A DNA stretch of 5,239 nucleotides from positions 1,051 to 6,289 of the forward strand of contig DNNT01000199.1 of the NCBI GenBank assembly GCA_003497545.1. The letters run 5' to 3'. The DNA is from Arenimonas sp. (GTDB lineage: Bacteria; Pseudomonadota; Gammaproteobacteria; Xanthomonadales; Xanthomonadaceae). A model generated the notes under the pieces. It was not told the origin of the DNA and made no database searches. It was given only the letters and a program-made list of their open reading frames with translations. Both the position numbers and the translations under genes were made by a program. Shown here piece by piece: positions 1-5,239 of the stretch (position 1 is the stretch's first letter; every line of letters starts with the position of its first letter).

Positions 1-1
1 C

Positions 2-361
2 ACCCCGGCCCCGCAACCGGCCGAGCCCGCCCCGACCCAGCCGGCCACCCCGCCGCCCGCGCAGCCTGCGCCCGCGCCGGTGCAGCCGGCCGCCCCGGCC
101 CCGGCCCGCGCCAGCACCCCGGTCGCGGTGCGCGCGCCGCAGCCGTCCTACCCGCGTTCGGCCTACCGCAGCGGTGTGTCCGGCGAGGTGACGGTCGAGA
201 TCTCGATCGCCGCCGACGGCAGCGTCAGCAACGTGCGCGTGGTGCGTTCGCAGCCGCGCGGCACCTTCGACCGCGAGGTGATCTCCACCGTGCGCGGCTG
301 GCAGTTCGAGCCGATGGACGGCCCGGCCACGCTCACCCGCACCTTCACCTTCCGCCCGTAA
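2..361 (+). CDS. TonB-family energy transducer, C-terminal part (5' end outside window)
   Basis: The frame is open from the left edge, so this is the last 119 residues of a longer protein. Residues 1-45 of the fragment are a low-complexity linker: 26 of the first 36 residues are Pro or Ala, with a few Gln and Thr, one Glu and no Lys. Residues 46-119 match a TonB C-terminal domain: a PSYP motif (48-51), a GxVxGEVTVEISI strand (58-69), a DGSV turn (72-75), a VRVVRS strand (78-83), then a helix and the W-x-F-x-P motif (100-104). In this family an N-terminal membrane anchor works with ExbB/ExbD, the linker spans the periplasm and the C-terminal domain contacts TonB-dependent outer-membrane receptors. 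The anchor cannot be seen here. A GTG at 80 falls inside the linker and is not a credible start. It could be a TonB paralogue or another periplasmic protein that uses this domain, so no symbol is given. A strong hairpin terminator follows the stop. Confidence 0.88.
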   Translation, partial: TPAPQPAEPAPTQPATPPPAQPAPAPVQPAAPAPARASTPVAVRAPQPSYPRSAYRSGVSGEVTVEISIAADGSVSNVRVVRSQPRGTFDREVISTVRGWQFEPMDGPATLTRTFTFRP

Positions 362-382
362 GCGGCAGGTGGCTGGAAAAGG

Positions 383-410
383 AAAGGCCCGGCATTGCCG
401 GGCCTTTTTT
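383..410. terminator. Bidirectional Rho-independent terminator between convergent genes
   Basis: An 11-bp perfect inverted repeat (arms 383-393 and 397-407) encloses a 3-nt loop (ATT). The core is GGCCCGGC paired with GCCGGGCC, and the right arm runs into six T's (405-410). On the minus strand the same stem is followed by a T/C-rich run, TTTCCTTTTCC. It lies 22 nt after the TonB stop and 27 nt before the last codon of the convergent permease gene, so it can serve both transcripts. The plus-strand version is the stronger one. Confidence 0.9.
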
Positions 411-436
411 CTTGCTCGCGCGGAAGGCGCGCCGGC

Positions 437-1612
437 TCAGGCCGACACCGCCAGCTGCTCGCGGTGGTAGATGCGCACCGCCGCCCACACCAGCGCCACC
501 GCCAGCGCCAGGGTGGCGCCGAAGCTGAGCGCGAAGCGCGCCAGTTCCACCACTTCGCCGCGCGCCAGCTCCATGATCAGAACGTTCTGCGACAGCAGCG
601 GCACCGCCGCCATCCACAGCTCGCCCTTCATCGGCGACACCATCAGGATCACCGACGGGATCATCGGCAGCAGCATCAGCAGCGACAGGTAGGTCTGCGC
701 CTCGCGGTAGCTCTTGGCGTAGGCCGCCACCACCGTCTGCAGCGCGGCGAAGCTCAGCGCCAGCGGCAGCATCAGCAGTCCCGCGCGCAGGATCAGCGCC
801 GGCCCGAACTCCACCTTCATGCCCAGCCGGTCGAGCGGGATGTACTGGAAGGCCACCGCGAACGCCACCAGGCTCAGCATCATGCTCACCATGGCGAAGC
901 CGAAGGTGGCGCCCAGCTTGCCCAGCACGATCTCGGCGCGCGAGGCCGGGCTGGCCAGCAGCGGCTCCAGCGACTGCCGCTCGCGTTCGCCGGCGGTGGT
1001 GTCGATGGCCAGGTACATGCCGCCCAGGAAGGCGCCGAGGATCAGCAGGTAGGGCAGGAAGCTCAGCAGCTGGCCGGCGCGCTGCTGCGTGCTGGCCACG
1101 TCGCGTTCGGCCACCGCCACCGGCTGCAGCAGCGCCGGGTGCAGGCCACGCGCGGCCACCCGCAGCGCCGACTGGGTGCGGCCGTAGGCTTCCAGCAGGC
1201 CCGTGAGGCGGGCCACCGGCGCACGGCCGTCCTGGTCGGAGCTGTCGAACAGCACCTCCACCTGCGCGGTCTCGCCGGCGCGCCAGTGCGTGGCGTAGTC
1301 GGCGGGAATGCGCAGCACCGCCTTGGCCTCGCGCTCGCGCACCGCCGCCTCGGCGTCGTCGGGCGCCGGCTGCACCAGCATGCCCTGGCGCTGCAACCAG
1401 GCCACCAGGTTGGGCGCGTGCTCCGCGCCCACCACCGGCACCTCCAGCGGCTTTTCCGCGCTGTCGAGCTGCTTGGTGATCACGAAACTCATCATCATCA
1501 CGAAGAACAGCGGGCCGAGCAGCGGGCCCATCACCAGCGCGTTGAATACCGTCTTGCGGTCGCGCAGGTTCTCGGTGACTTCCTTCAGGAAAACAGTGAT
1601 CGCCGGCTTCAT
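437..1612 (-). CDS. natB: NatB-type ABC-2 exporter permease
   Basis: This 391-residue protein is the membrane subunit of an ABC-2 exporter. One membrane helix near the N-terminus (about 22-46) is followed by a large soluble loop (about 47-183) that should face the periplasm. A C-terminal bundle of about five helices follows (roughly 184-204, 235-258, 271-298, 305-325, 357-381). The cytoplasmic loop after helix 2 carries GERERQSLEPLLASP (208-222), which is the typical coupling motif of NatB-like permeases. The ATG at 1610-1612 overlaps the stop of the upstream ATPase gene as ATGA, and AAGGA lies 8 nt before it, inside that gene. The partner is therefore the NatA-type ATPase. Bacillus NatAB exports sodium, but members of this family in Gram-negative bacteria have mostly unknown substrates, so the symbol denotes family and not substrate. 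Topology was judged by eye. Confidence 0.9.
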   Translation of the reverse strand: MKPAITVFLKEVTENLRDRKTVFNALVMGPLLGPLFFVMMMSFVITKQLDSAEKPLEVPVVGAEHAPNLVAWLQRQGMLVQPAPDDAEAAVREREAKAVLRIPADYATHWRAGETAQVEVLFDSSDQDGRAPVARLTGLLEAYGRTQSALRVAARGLHPALLQPVAVAERDVASTQQRAGQLLSFLPYLLILGAFLGGMYLAIDTTAGERERQSLEPLLASPASRAEIVLGKLGATFGFAMVSMMLSLVAFAVAFQYIPLDRLGMKVEFGPALILRAGLLMLPLALSFAALQTVVAAYAKSYREAQTYLSLLMLLPMIPSVILMVSPMKGELWMAAVPLLSQNVLIMELARGEVVELARFALSFGATLALAVALVWAAVRIYHREQLAVSA

Positions 1613-2343
1613 GCCATCAGTCCTTCTTCGGTGCCGATCGCCTTGACGAAGGCGTCCTCGAGGTTGGTTTCACCGGTCATCGCGCGCAGCTCGTCGGCCG
1701 CGCCTTCGGCCACCACGCGGCCGTGGGCGATGATGACGATGCGGTCGCAGAGCGCGGCGACCTCCTGCATGATGTGGCTGGAAAACAGCACGCAGCGGCC
1801 TTCGGCCCTGAGCTGCAGCAGGAAGCGGCGCATGGCGCGCGTGGCCATCACGTCCAGGCCGTTGGTGGGCTCGTCCAGGATGACGTTGCGCGGGTCGTGC
1901 ACCAGCGCGCGGGCGATGGCGGTCTTCACCCGCTGGCCCTGCGAGAAGCCCTCGGTGCGGCGGTCGATGATGTCGCCCATCTCCAGCGCCTGCGACAGTG
2001 CCTCGGTGCGCTGCGCGATCAGCGCGTCGTCCAGGCCGTGCAGGCGGCCGAAGTAGCGGATGTTCTCGCGGCTGGTGAGCCGCTTGTACAGGCCGCGCGA
2101 GTCGGGCAGCACGCCCAGGCGGCGGCGCACGGCCTCGGGGTCCTTCGCCGCGTCCACGCCGTCCACCACCACCTGGCCGCTGTCGGGCTTCATCAGGGTG
2201 TAGAGCATGCGCAGCGAGGTGGTCTTGCCGGCGCCGTTCGGGCCCAGCAGGCCGGTGATCTGGCCGTCCTGGGCGCGGAAGCTGACGCCGTCCACGGCCT
2301 GGACCTTGCCGAAGGCCTTGTGCAAATCGCGGACTTCGATCAT
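1609..2343 (-). CDS. natA: NatA-type ABC transporter ATP-binding protein
   Basis: This 244-residue cytoplasmic ATPase powers the NatB-type permease encoded next. It carries Walker A GPNGAGKTT (34-42), an ABC signature in the variant form FSQGQ (133-137), Walker B NVILDEP (153-159) with catalytic Glu158, a D-loop NGLD (161-164) and an H-loop His190. The Q-loop position reads GVLPDSRGLYKRLTSREN (77-94), with Asp81 where many ABC ATPases have Gln. The GLY-x-RLT-x-REN string after it is typical of the NatA group. The frame stays open upstream to 3657, but the ATG at 2341-2343 is the real start: homology begins there at MIEVRDL, GGAG sits 7 nt before it (2351-2354), and it overlaps the hydrolase stop as ATGA. 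The stop also overlaps the permease start by 4 nt. Substrate unknown. Confidence 0.95.
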   Translation of the reverse strand: MIEVRDLHKAFGKVQAVDGVSFRAQDGQITGLLGPNGAGKTTSLRMLYTLMKPDSGQVVVDGVDAAKDPEAVRRRLGVLPDSRGLYKRLTSRENIRYFGRLHGLDDALIAQRTEALSQALEMGDIIDRRTEGFSQGQRVKTAIARALVHDPRNVILDEPTNGLDVMATRAMRRFLLQLRAEGRCVLFSSHIMQEVAALCDRIVIIAHGRVVAEGAADELRAMTGETNLEDAFVKAIGTEEGLMA

Positions 2344-3794
2344 GGCTCGGCTCCGTTGTAGGTGGTGAAGAAGGGCGGGGCGTCGAGCACGTCCAGGCAG
2401 GCGGCGTCGAGGCCGGCGGGATCGAGCGTGTCCACGAAGCTGGCGGCCAGCTTCGGCGTGCAGCCGCGGCCGAGCAGGATGTGGCCCTGGCCCTTGCCGA
2501 CCAGGTGCCGCGCCTTGCCCAGCGAAGCCAGCACCTGTTCGCCGTAGCGCGGCGGCGTGACCGGGTCGAATTCGCCCGACAGCAGCAGGGTGGGGATGTC
2601 GGTGCGCAGCGGCTCGCGGAAACCTTCCGAGACCGGGCCCTTGGGCCACACGCTGCACTGGTTGAGCGTGACGCCGACGATGGCGTTGCCCAGGATCAGG
2701 TCGGCGTCCTGCTCGCGCGTCTGCAGCCGCGGCGCGTCTTCGGCGCAGATCACCGAGAGCTGCATGCCGTGGTTGATCTGGCCGGTGAGCGAGTCGTACA
2801 CCAGCGCCGCCTGCTGCACCAGCGACTGCGGCCGGCCGGCGTGCGCCTCCTGCAGCAGCAGCGGCAGCAGCGAGGCGGTTTCCGGCGTGTAGGCGAACAG
2901 GCGGGCGATGGCGGCCACCGCGGTTTCGTCCAGGCGCATCTCGCGCGCGGCACCCGTGCGCGGGTCGCGCGCGGCCACGGTTTCCGGCGCGGCGCGCACG
3001 CGGTCGCGCAGCGCGTAAAGGGTGTCGAAGGGCTTGCCGAAGGTCCCGGCGCAGGCGGGCTGCTGCGCGCAGCGGGCCAGCAGGGCCTTGAGCGCGGATT
3101 CGAGGTTCACGCTGTGCTCGCTGCCCAGCGCCAGTTCCGGCGGCACCACGCCGTCGAGCACCAGGCTGCGCACGCCGTCGGGGAACTGGCGCGCGTATTC
3201 CTGCGCCACGCGCGTGCCGTAGGAGCCGCCGTAGACGTTGAGCTTGGGCGCGCCCAAGGCCTGGCGCAGCGCCTCGAGGTCGGTGACGGCCACGCTGGTG
3301 GTGTACATCGCGAGGTTGGCGTCGAGGCTGGCCAGGCAGTCGCGCGCCAGCTGCACCTGGATGTCGGCGCTGGCCGCGGCCTCGGCCAGCTCGTCGGGGA
3401 AGTCGCAGGCCAGGCGGTGCGAGCCGCCGGTGCCGCGCTGGTCGACGAAGAGCACGTGGCGCTTCTCGCGCAGGCGGGCGAAACCGCCGGCGATGGAAGG
3501 ATAACTTTCGGTGGCCGACTGGCCCGGGCCGCCGGCGATGAACACGACCGGGTCCGGCTGCGGCTCGGCGGCGCGTGCCGCGACGAGGCCGACCTTCAGC
3601 GACAGCTTGCGGCCCTGCGGCTCGGCCGGATTCTCGGGCACCTCCAGCGTGGCGCACTCCGCCCGCGTGGTGGCGCCGGTGCCGGGCTGCGTGAGCTCGC
3701 AGGGGGTGAATTCAAGGCTGCCCAGGGTGCGGGCACCGGCCACCGGGGTGGCCAGCGCGGCCGCCAGGGCCACGGTCAACAAGAGGGGTTTCAT
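2340..3794 (-). CDS. Secreted alpha/beta hydrolase, TAP/S33 aminopeptidase-like
   Basis: This 484-residue serine hydrolase starts with a signal peptide: Lys2, a Leu/Ala-rich core (4-16) and a likely cleavage after AGA (19-21). There is no lipobox, so it should be soluble in the periplasm or secreted. The oxyanion-hole motif GGPGQS is at 88-93 and the DQRGTGGS motif at 118-125. The nucleophile elbow GGSYGT places Ser191 as nucleophile. Asp410 in GEFDPVTPP and His438 in GKGQGH complete the triad. The region around 400-484 matches the TAP-type C-terminal segment. Ten cysteines (including 32, 47, 130, 153, 242, 248) would allow disulfides, as expected outside the cytoplasm. Relatives include tripeptidyl and prolyl aminopeptidases, so it probably removes residues from peptide N-termini, but esterase activity is possible. 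GGGAG (3799-3803) precedes the ATG. It is the first gene of a coupled operon with the NatA/NatB exporter. Confidence 0.93.
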   Translation of the reverse strand: MKPLLLTVALAAALATPVAGARTLGSLEFTPCELTQPGTGATTRAECATLEVPENPAEPQGRKLSLKVGLVAARAAEPQPDPVVFIAGGPGQSATESYPSIAGGFARLREKRHVLFVDQRGTGGSHRLACDFPDELAEAAASADIQVQLARDCLASLDANLAMYTTSVAVTDLEALRQALGAPKLNVYGGSYGTRVAQEYARQFPDGVRSLVLDGVVPPELALGSEHSVNLESALKALLARCAQQPACAGTFGKPFDTLYALRDRVRAAPETVAARDPRTGAAREMRLDETAVAAIARLFAYTPETASLLPLLLQEAHAGRPQSLVQQAALVYDSLTGQINHGMQLSVICAEDAPRLQTREQDADLILGNAIVGVTLNQCSVWPKGPVSEGFREPLRTDIPTLLLSGEFDPVTPPRYGEQVLASLGKARHLVGKGQGHILLGRGCTPKLAASFVDTLDPAGLDAACLDVLDAPPFFTTYNGAEP

Positions 3795-3873
3795 GGCGCT
3801 CCCATTCCACGGCCGGATCGGCCTTCAGGATGACAGACGCCGGCGGGGGCCGGAACGTGACAGCCCCGGGGGT
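3795..3873. other. 79-nt gap between reductase and hydrolase genes, with small inverted repeats
   Basis: The gap holds short GC-rich inverted repeats: GGCCG/CGGCC around GAT (3811-3823), CCGG...CCGG (3840-3853) and CCCCGGGG (3864-3871). TGACAG occurs twice as a direct repeat (3831-3836 and 3858-3863). None of the stems is followed by a T-run on the minus strand, so a classical intrinsic terminator is not visible. No convincing -35/-10 pair for the hydrolase is visible either. Read-through from the reductase gene into the hydrolase operon is therefore possible. The only functional site I assign is the Shine-Dalgarno GGGAG at 3799-3803. Confidence 0.5.
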
Positions 3874-4626
3874 TTACTTCGAGCTGACGTACTTCTCGCG
3901 GCGGATGTGCGGCACCGGCAGGCCGGCGGCCTTCAGGGCCTCGAAGTTCGCGTCCACCATGTTCGGATTGCCGCACAGGTAGGCGATGTCGCCCTCGGCC
4001 GACGGGGCGAATTCCGCCAGCGCGTCCTGCACGTAGCCACGGCGGTCGTCCGGGTGTGGCGTGGCCGGCATTTCGCGGCTGAAGCAGGGCACGTAGCGAA
4101 ACTCCGGGTGGGCGGCGGCGAAGGCGCGGAAGTCGTCGCCGTACAGCAGCTCGGCCGGCGTACGGCAGCCGAACAGCAGCACCACTTCGATGCCGCGGCT
4201 GGCGATGAGTTCGGCCAGCTTGGGCAGCATGGCGCGGTAGGGCGTGACGCCGGTGCCGGTGGCCACCAGCAGGTAGCGGCGGTTGGCGTCGCCTGGCATC
4301 AGGCAGAAGCGGCCGTAGGGGCCGGAGGCCTGGATCTGCTGGCCTTCGTCGAGCGCCTCGAACAGCGCCGTGGCCGCGCCGCCCGGCACGTAGCTCACCG
4401 CGATCTCGATGGCTTCGCCCGGGCCCAGCGCGTGGTCGTGCATGGTGGCCAGCGAATAGCTGCGCTTGGTGGGCGTGCCGTCCGGGTAATTGAAGTGCAC
4501 CTGGATGAACTGGCCCGGGATGAAGTCCAGCGGGTGGCCGTCGTCGCGCGCGAACGCAAGGTGGCGCACGGACGGCGCCAGCATGCGGCTGCCGACCAGG
4601 CGAAGGGGGAAGTGCACGATGGCCAA
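3874..4626 (-). CDS. Ferredoxin--NADP(+) reductase-like FAD oxidoreductase
   Basis: With the chosen TTG start this is a 250-residue flavoprotein, the usual size for bacterial ferredoxin/flavodoxin--NADP(+) reductases, which move electrons between NADPH and ferredoxin or flavodoxin in the cytoplasm. Residues 1 to about 108 form the FAD-binding barrel, with PGQF (37-40), RSYS (55-58, flavin contact) and GPYG (102-105). The NAD(P)-binding half carries VATGTGVTP (121-129) and CGNPNMV (218-224), and ends REKYVSSK with Tyr246 near the C-terminus. There is no extra 2Fe-2S domain. The frame is open to an ATG at 4752, but that would overlap the divergent gene and its promoter and add 42 Arg/Gly/Pro-rich residues without homology. 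TTG at 4624-4626 has GGAG 7 nt upstream (4634-4637); a GTG at 4615-4617 is a weaker alternative. The physiological electron partner is not visible from the sequence. Confidence 0.88.
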   Translation of the reverse strand: MAIVHFPLRLVGSRMLAPSVRHLAFARDDGHPLDFIPGQFIQVHFNYPDGTPTKRSYSLATMHDHALGPGEAIEIAVSYVPGGAATALFEALDEGQQIQASGPYGRFCLMPGDANRRYLLVATGTGVTPYRAMLPKLAELIASRGIEVVLLFGCRTPAELLYGDDFRAFAAAHPEFRYVPCFSREMPATPHPDDRRGYVQDALAEFAPSAEGDIAYLCGNPNMVDANFEALKAAGLPVPHIRREKYVSSK

Positions 4627-4633
4627 AAGCTTG

Positions 4634-4637
4634 CTCC
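4634..4637 (-). promoter_or_regulatory. Shine-Dalgarno that selects the TTG start of the reductase
   Basis: On the minus strand GGAG is followed by 7 nt (CAAGCTT) and then TTG. No ATG at sensible spacing exists in this frame near the start of homology, so this site is the main argument for the TTG initiation codon. Confidence 0.6.
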
Positions 4638-4692
4638 GGGTTGGGAAACACTGTGTACCGCCGCGGTCCCGGGGCCCGGGGCGGCAAGCGCC

Positions 4693-4698
4693 TATAAT
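4693..4698 (+). promoter_or_regulatory. -10 box (TATAAT) of the YadG-type ATPase gene
   Basis: This is a perfect sigma-70 consensus hexamer in an otherwise strongly GC-rich stretch, 47 nt before the ATG at 4746. Transcription would start near 4705, giving a leader of about 40 nt. At the usual 16-18 nt spacing the upstream sequence is all G/C, so there is no recognisable -35 element and no TG extended -10. An activator may be needed, or the sigma factor may tolerate a poor -35. Confidence 0.55.
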
Positions 4699-4736
4699 AC
4701 GGCCCCACCCCCGTGGACGCAGCGTCGACGGGCGCC

Positions 4737-4741
4737 AGGAG
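4737..4741 (+). promoter_or_regulatory. Shine-Dalgarno AGGAG of the YadG-type ATPase gene
   Basis: AGGAG lies 4 nt before the ATG at 4746. The spacing is a little short, but the motif is the best in the leader and supports this start, which also begins the homology. Confidence 0.7.
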
Positions 4742-4745
4742 CCCC

Positions 4746-5239
4746 ATGCCAAACCTTCCCGCGCTGGAGATCACCGATCTCCGCAAGACCTATGACAACG
4801 GCGTCGAAGCCCTGAAGGGCGTCTCGCTGCGCGTCGAACCCGGCGATTTCTACGCCCTGCTCGGCCCCAACGGCGCCGGCAAGTCCACCCTCATCGGCAT
4901 CACCAGTTCGCTGGTGAACAAGAGCGCCGGCGAAGTGAAGGTGTTCGGCGTCGACCTGCACGCCAACCGCTCCGAGGCCATGCGCCTGGTGGGCCTGGTG
5001 CCGCAGGAGATCAACTTCAACATGTTCGAGCAGCCGCTCGACATCCTGGTCAACTACGCCGGCTTCTACGGCATCCCGCGCGCCGAAGCGCTGGTGCGCG
5101 CCGAGGAGGAGCTGAAGAAGGCGCAGCTGTGGGACAAGGCGCGCAAGATGTCGCGCACGCTCTCGGGCGGCATGAAGCGCCGGCTGATGATCGCCCGCGC
5201 CATGATGACCCGGCCCAAGCTCCTGATCCTCGACGAGCC
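4746..5239 (+). CDS. yadG: YadG-type ABC transporter ATP-binding protein (3' end outside window)
   Basis: The first 164 residues are present and the frame runs off the right edge two bases into a Pro codon. The order of motifs is Walker A GPNGAGKST (40-48), Q-loop Gln87 in LVPQEINFN, ABC signature LSGGM (139-143) followed by KRRLMIARAMM, and Walker B LLILDE (159-164) with catalytic Glu164. The strings GDFYALLGPNGAGKST, LVPQE-x-NFN and LSGGMKRRLMIARA are as I recall them in Escherichia coli YadG, the ATPase of the uncharacterised YadGH ABC-2 exporter, so the family is clear. The full protein should be about 300 residues; D-loop, H-loop and C-terminal part are missing only because the window ends. 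A YadH-type permease gene is expected next. It differs from the NatA-type ATPase on the other strand in signature motif and Q-loop, so the two are not recent duplicates. Confidence 0.93.
   Translation, partial: MPNLPALEITDLRKTYDNGVEALKGVSLRVEPGDFYALLGPNGAGKSTLIGITSSLVNKSAGEVKVFGVDLHANRSEAMRLVGLVPQEINFNMFEQPLDILVNYAGFYGIPRAEALVRAEEELKKAQLWDKARKMSRTLSGGMKRRLMIARAMMTRPKLLILDE

Larger units (their letters stand above)
4627..4745. promoter_or_regulatory. Divergent intergenic region, reductase / YadG-type ATPase
   Basis: This 119-nt region separates two genes that point away from each other, so it must hold the promoter of the rightward gene and probably that of the leftward one. It contains a perfect TATAAT (4693-4698), a very GC-rich block of CCCGGG repeats (4668-4680) and a small palindrome ACAC-T-GTGT (4648-4656) that could be an operator but is too short to assign. 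On the minus strand the same A/T-rich patch reads TATTAT (4694-4699), which could serve the reductase gene. Confidence 0.6.

Noticed and set aside
80..82. GTG as a start codon for a small 93-residue protein
   Set aside because: The frame is open upstream to the window edge with the same Pro/Ala linker, and no Shine-Dalgarno precedes the GTG. The gene continues leftward out of the window.
395..2056. 553-codon plus-strand open frame opposite the NatB and NatA genes
   Set aside because: It is antisense to two genes with clear motifs, its product is a His/Arg/Gln-rich low-complexity string, and no domain is recognisable. Long antisense frames are expected at about 70% GC.
2344..3657. N-terminal extension of the NatA frame (682 codons in total)
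   Set aside because: The extension is Arg/Ala/Pro-rich shadow translation of the hydrolase gene; the ABC domain starts exactly at the ATG at 2343, which has its own Shine-Dalgarno.
2481..3833. 450-codon plus-strand open frame opposite the hydrolase
   Set aside because: The translation is Arg/Gly/His/Ala-rich with no domain, and it mirrors the codon pattern of the hydrolase gene. It is a shadow frame.
4648..4656. ACACTGTGT palindrome as a regulator-binding site
   Set aside because: A 4+1+4 palindrome is too short to separate from chance and I recognise no regulator consensus in it; it is noted only within the divergent region.
3791..4786. 331-codon minus-strand frame overlapping the reductase gene
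   Set aside because: It lies in another frame of the reductase gene, is Arg/Pro/Gly-rich, and has no recognisable motif.
3511..4815. 434-codon plus-strand open frame over the hydrolase start, reductase and YadG-type gene start
   Set aside because: It runs antisense across two real genes and out of frame into the YadG-type gene, with low-complexity product and no homology.
1..5239. tRNA, rRNA, riboswitch, CRISPR, insertion sequence or attachment site
   Set aside because: I found no cloverleaf, repeated spacer array, transposase motif or terminal inverted repeat; nearly all of the window is covered by protein genes.

Overview
The window is about 70% GC with dense coding on both strands, short intergenic gaps and near-universal G/C third codon positions. 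Together with a TonB-type energy transducer and a set of NatA/NatB- and YadG-type exporters, this suggests a high-GC Gram-negative proteobacterium. Xanthomonadaceae or Rhodanobacteraceae (Lysobacter/Luteimonas-like) is my best guess; it is an inference from style and content, not a proof.

Layout, left to right. (1) Positions 2-361, plus strand: the 3' end of a TonB-family protein, with a Pro/Ala-rich linker followed by a complete-looking TonB C-terminal domain; the N-terminus lies outside the window. (2) Positions 383-410: a strong hairpin with a T-tract that sits between convergent genes and probably ends transcription from both sides. (3) Positions 437-3794, minus strand: a tightly packed three-gene operon read right to left. 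It holds a secreted serine alpha/beta hydrolase of the TAP/S33 peptidase type, a NatA-type ABC ATPase and a NatB-type ABC-2 permease. Both junctions are 4-nt ATGA stop/start overlaps, each with an internal Shine-Dalgarno sequence. (4) Positions 3795-3873: a 79-nt gap with small inverted repeats and no clear terminator or promoter. (5) Positions 3874-4626, minus strand: a ferredoxin--NADP(+) reductase-like flavoprotein, for which a TTG start with a good Shine-Dalgarno fits best. (6) Positions 4627-4745: a divergent regulatory region with a perfect TATAAT box for the rightward gene. (7) Positions 4746-5239, plus strand: the N-terminal two thirds of the nucleotide-binding domain of a YadG-type ABC ATPase, cut by the window end just after its Walker B glutamate.

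How the genes may work together. NatA and NatB should form one ABC-2 exporter in the inner membrane. The hydrolase made from the same transcript carries a signal peptide and should act in the periplasm or outside, so it may process the exported compound or a related peptide. The YadG ATPase is a separate exporter system whose permease (YadH) should lie just to the right of the window. The reductase is a housekeeping-type redox enzyme with no obvious functional link to either exporter.

I saw no RNA gene, mobile element, CRISPR array or phage feature. The region looks like ordinary chromosome. The most notable item is the translationally coupled secreted peptidase/ABC-2 exporter cassette.
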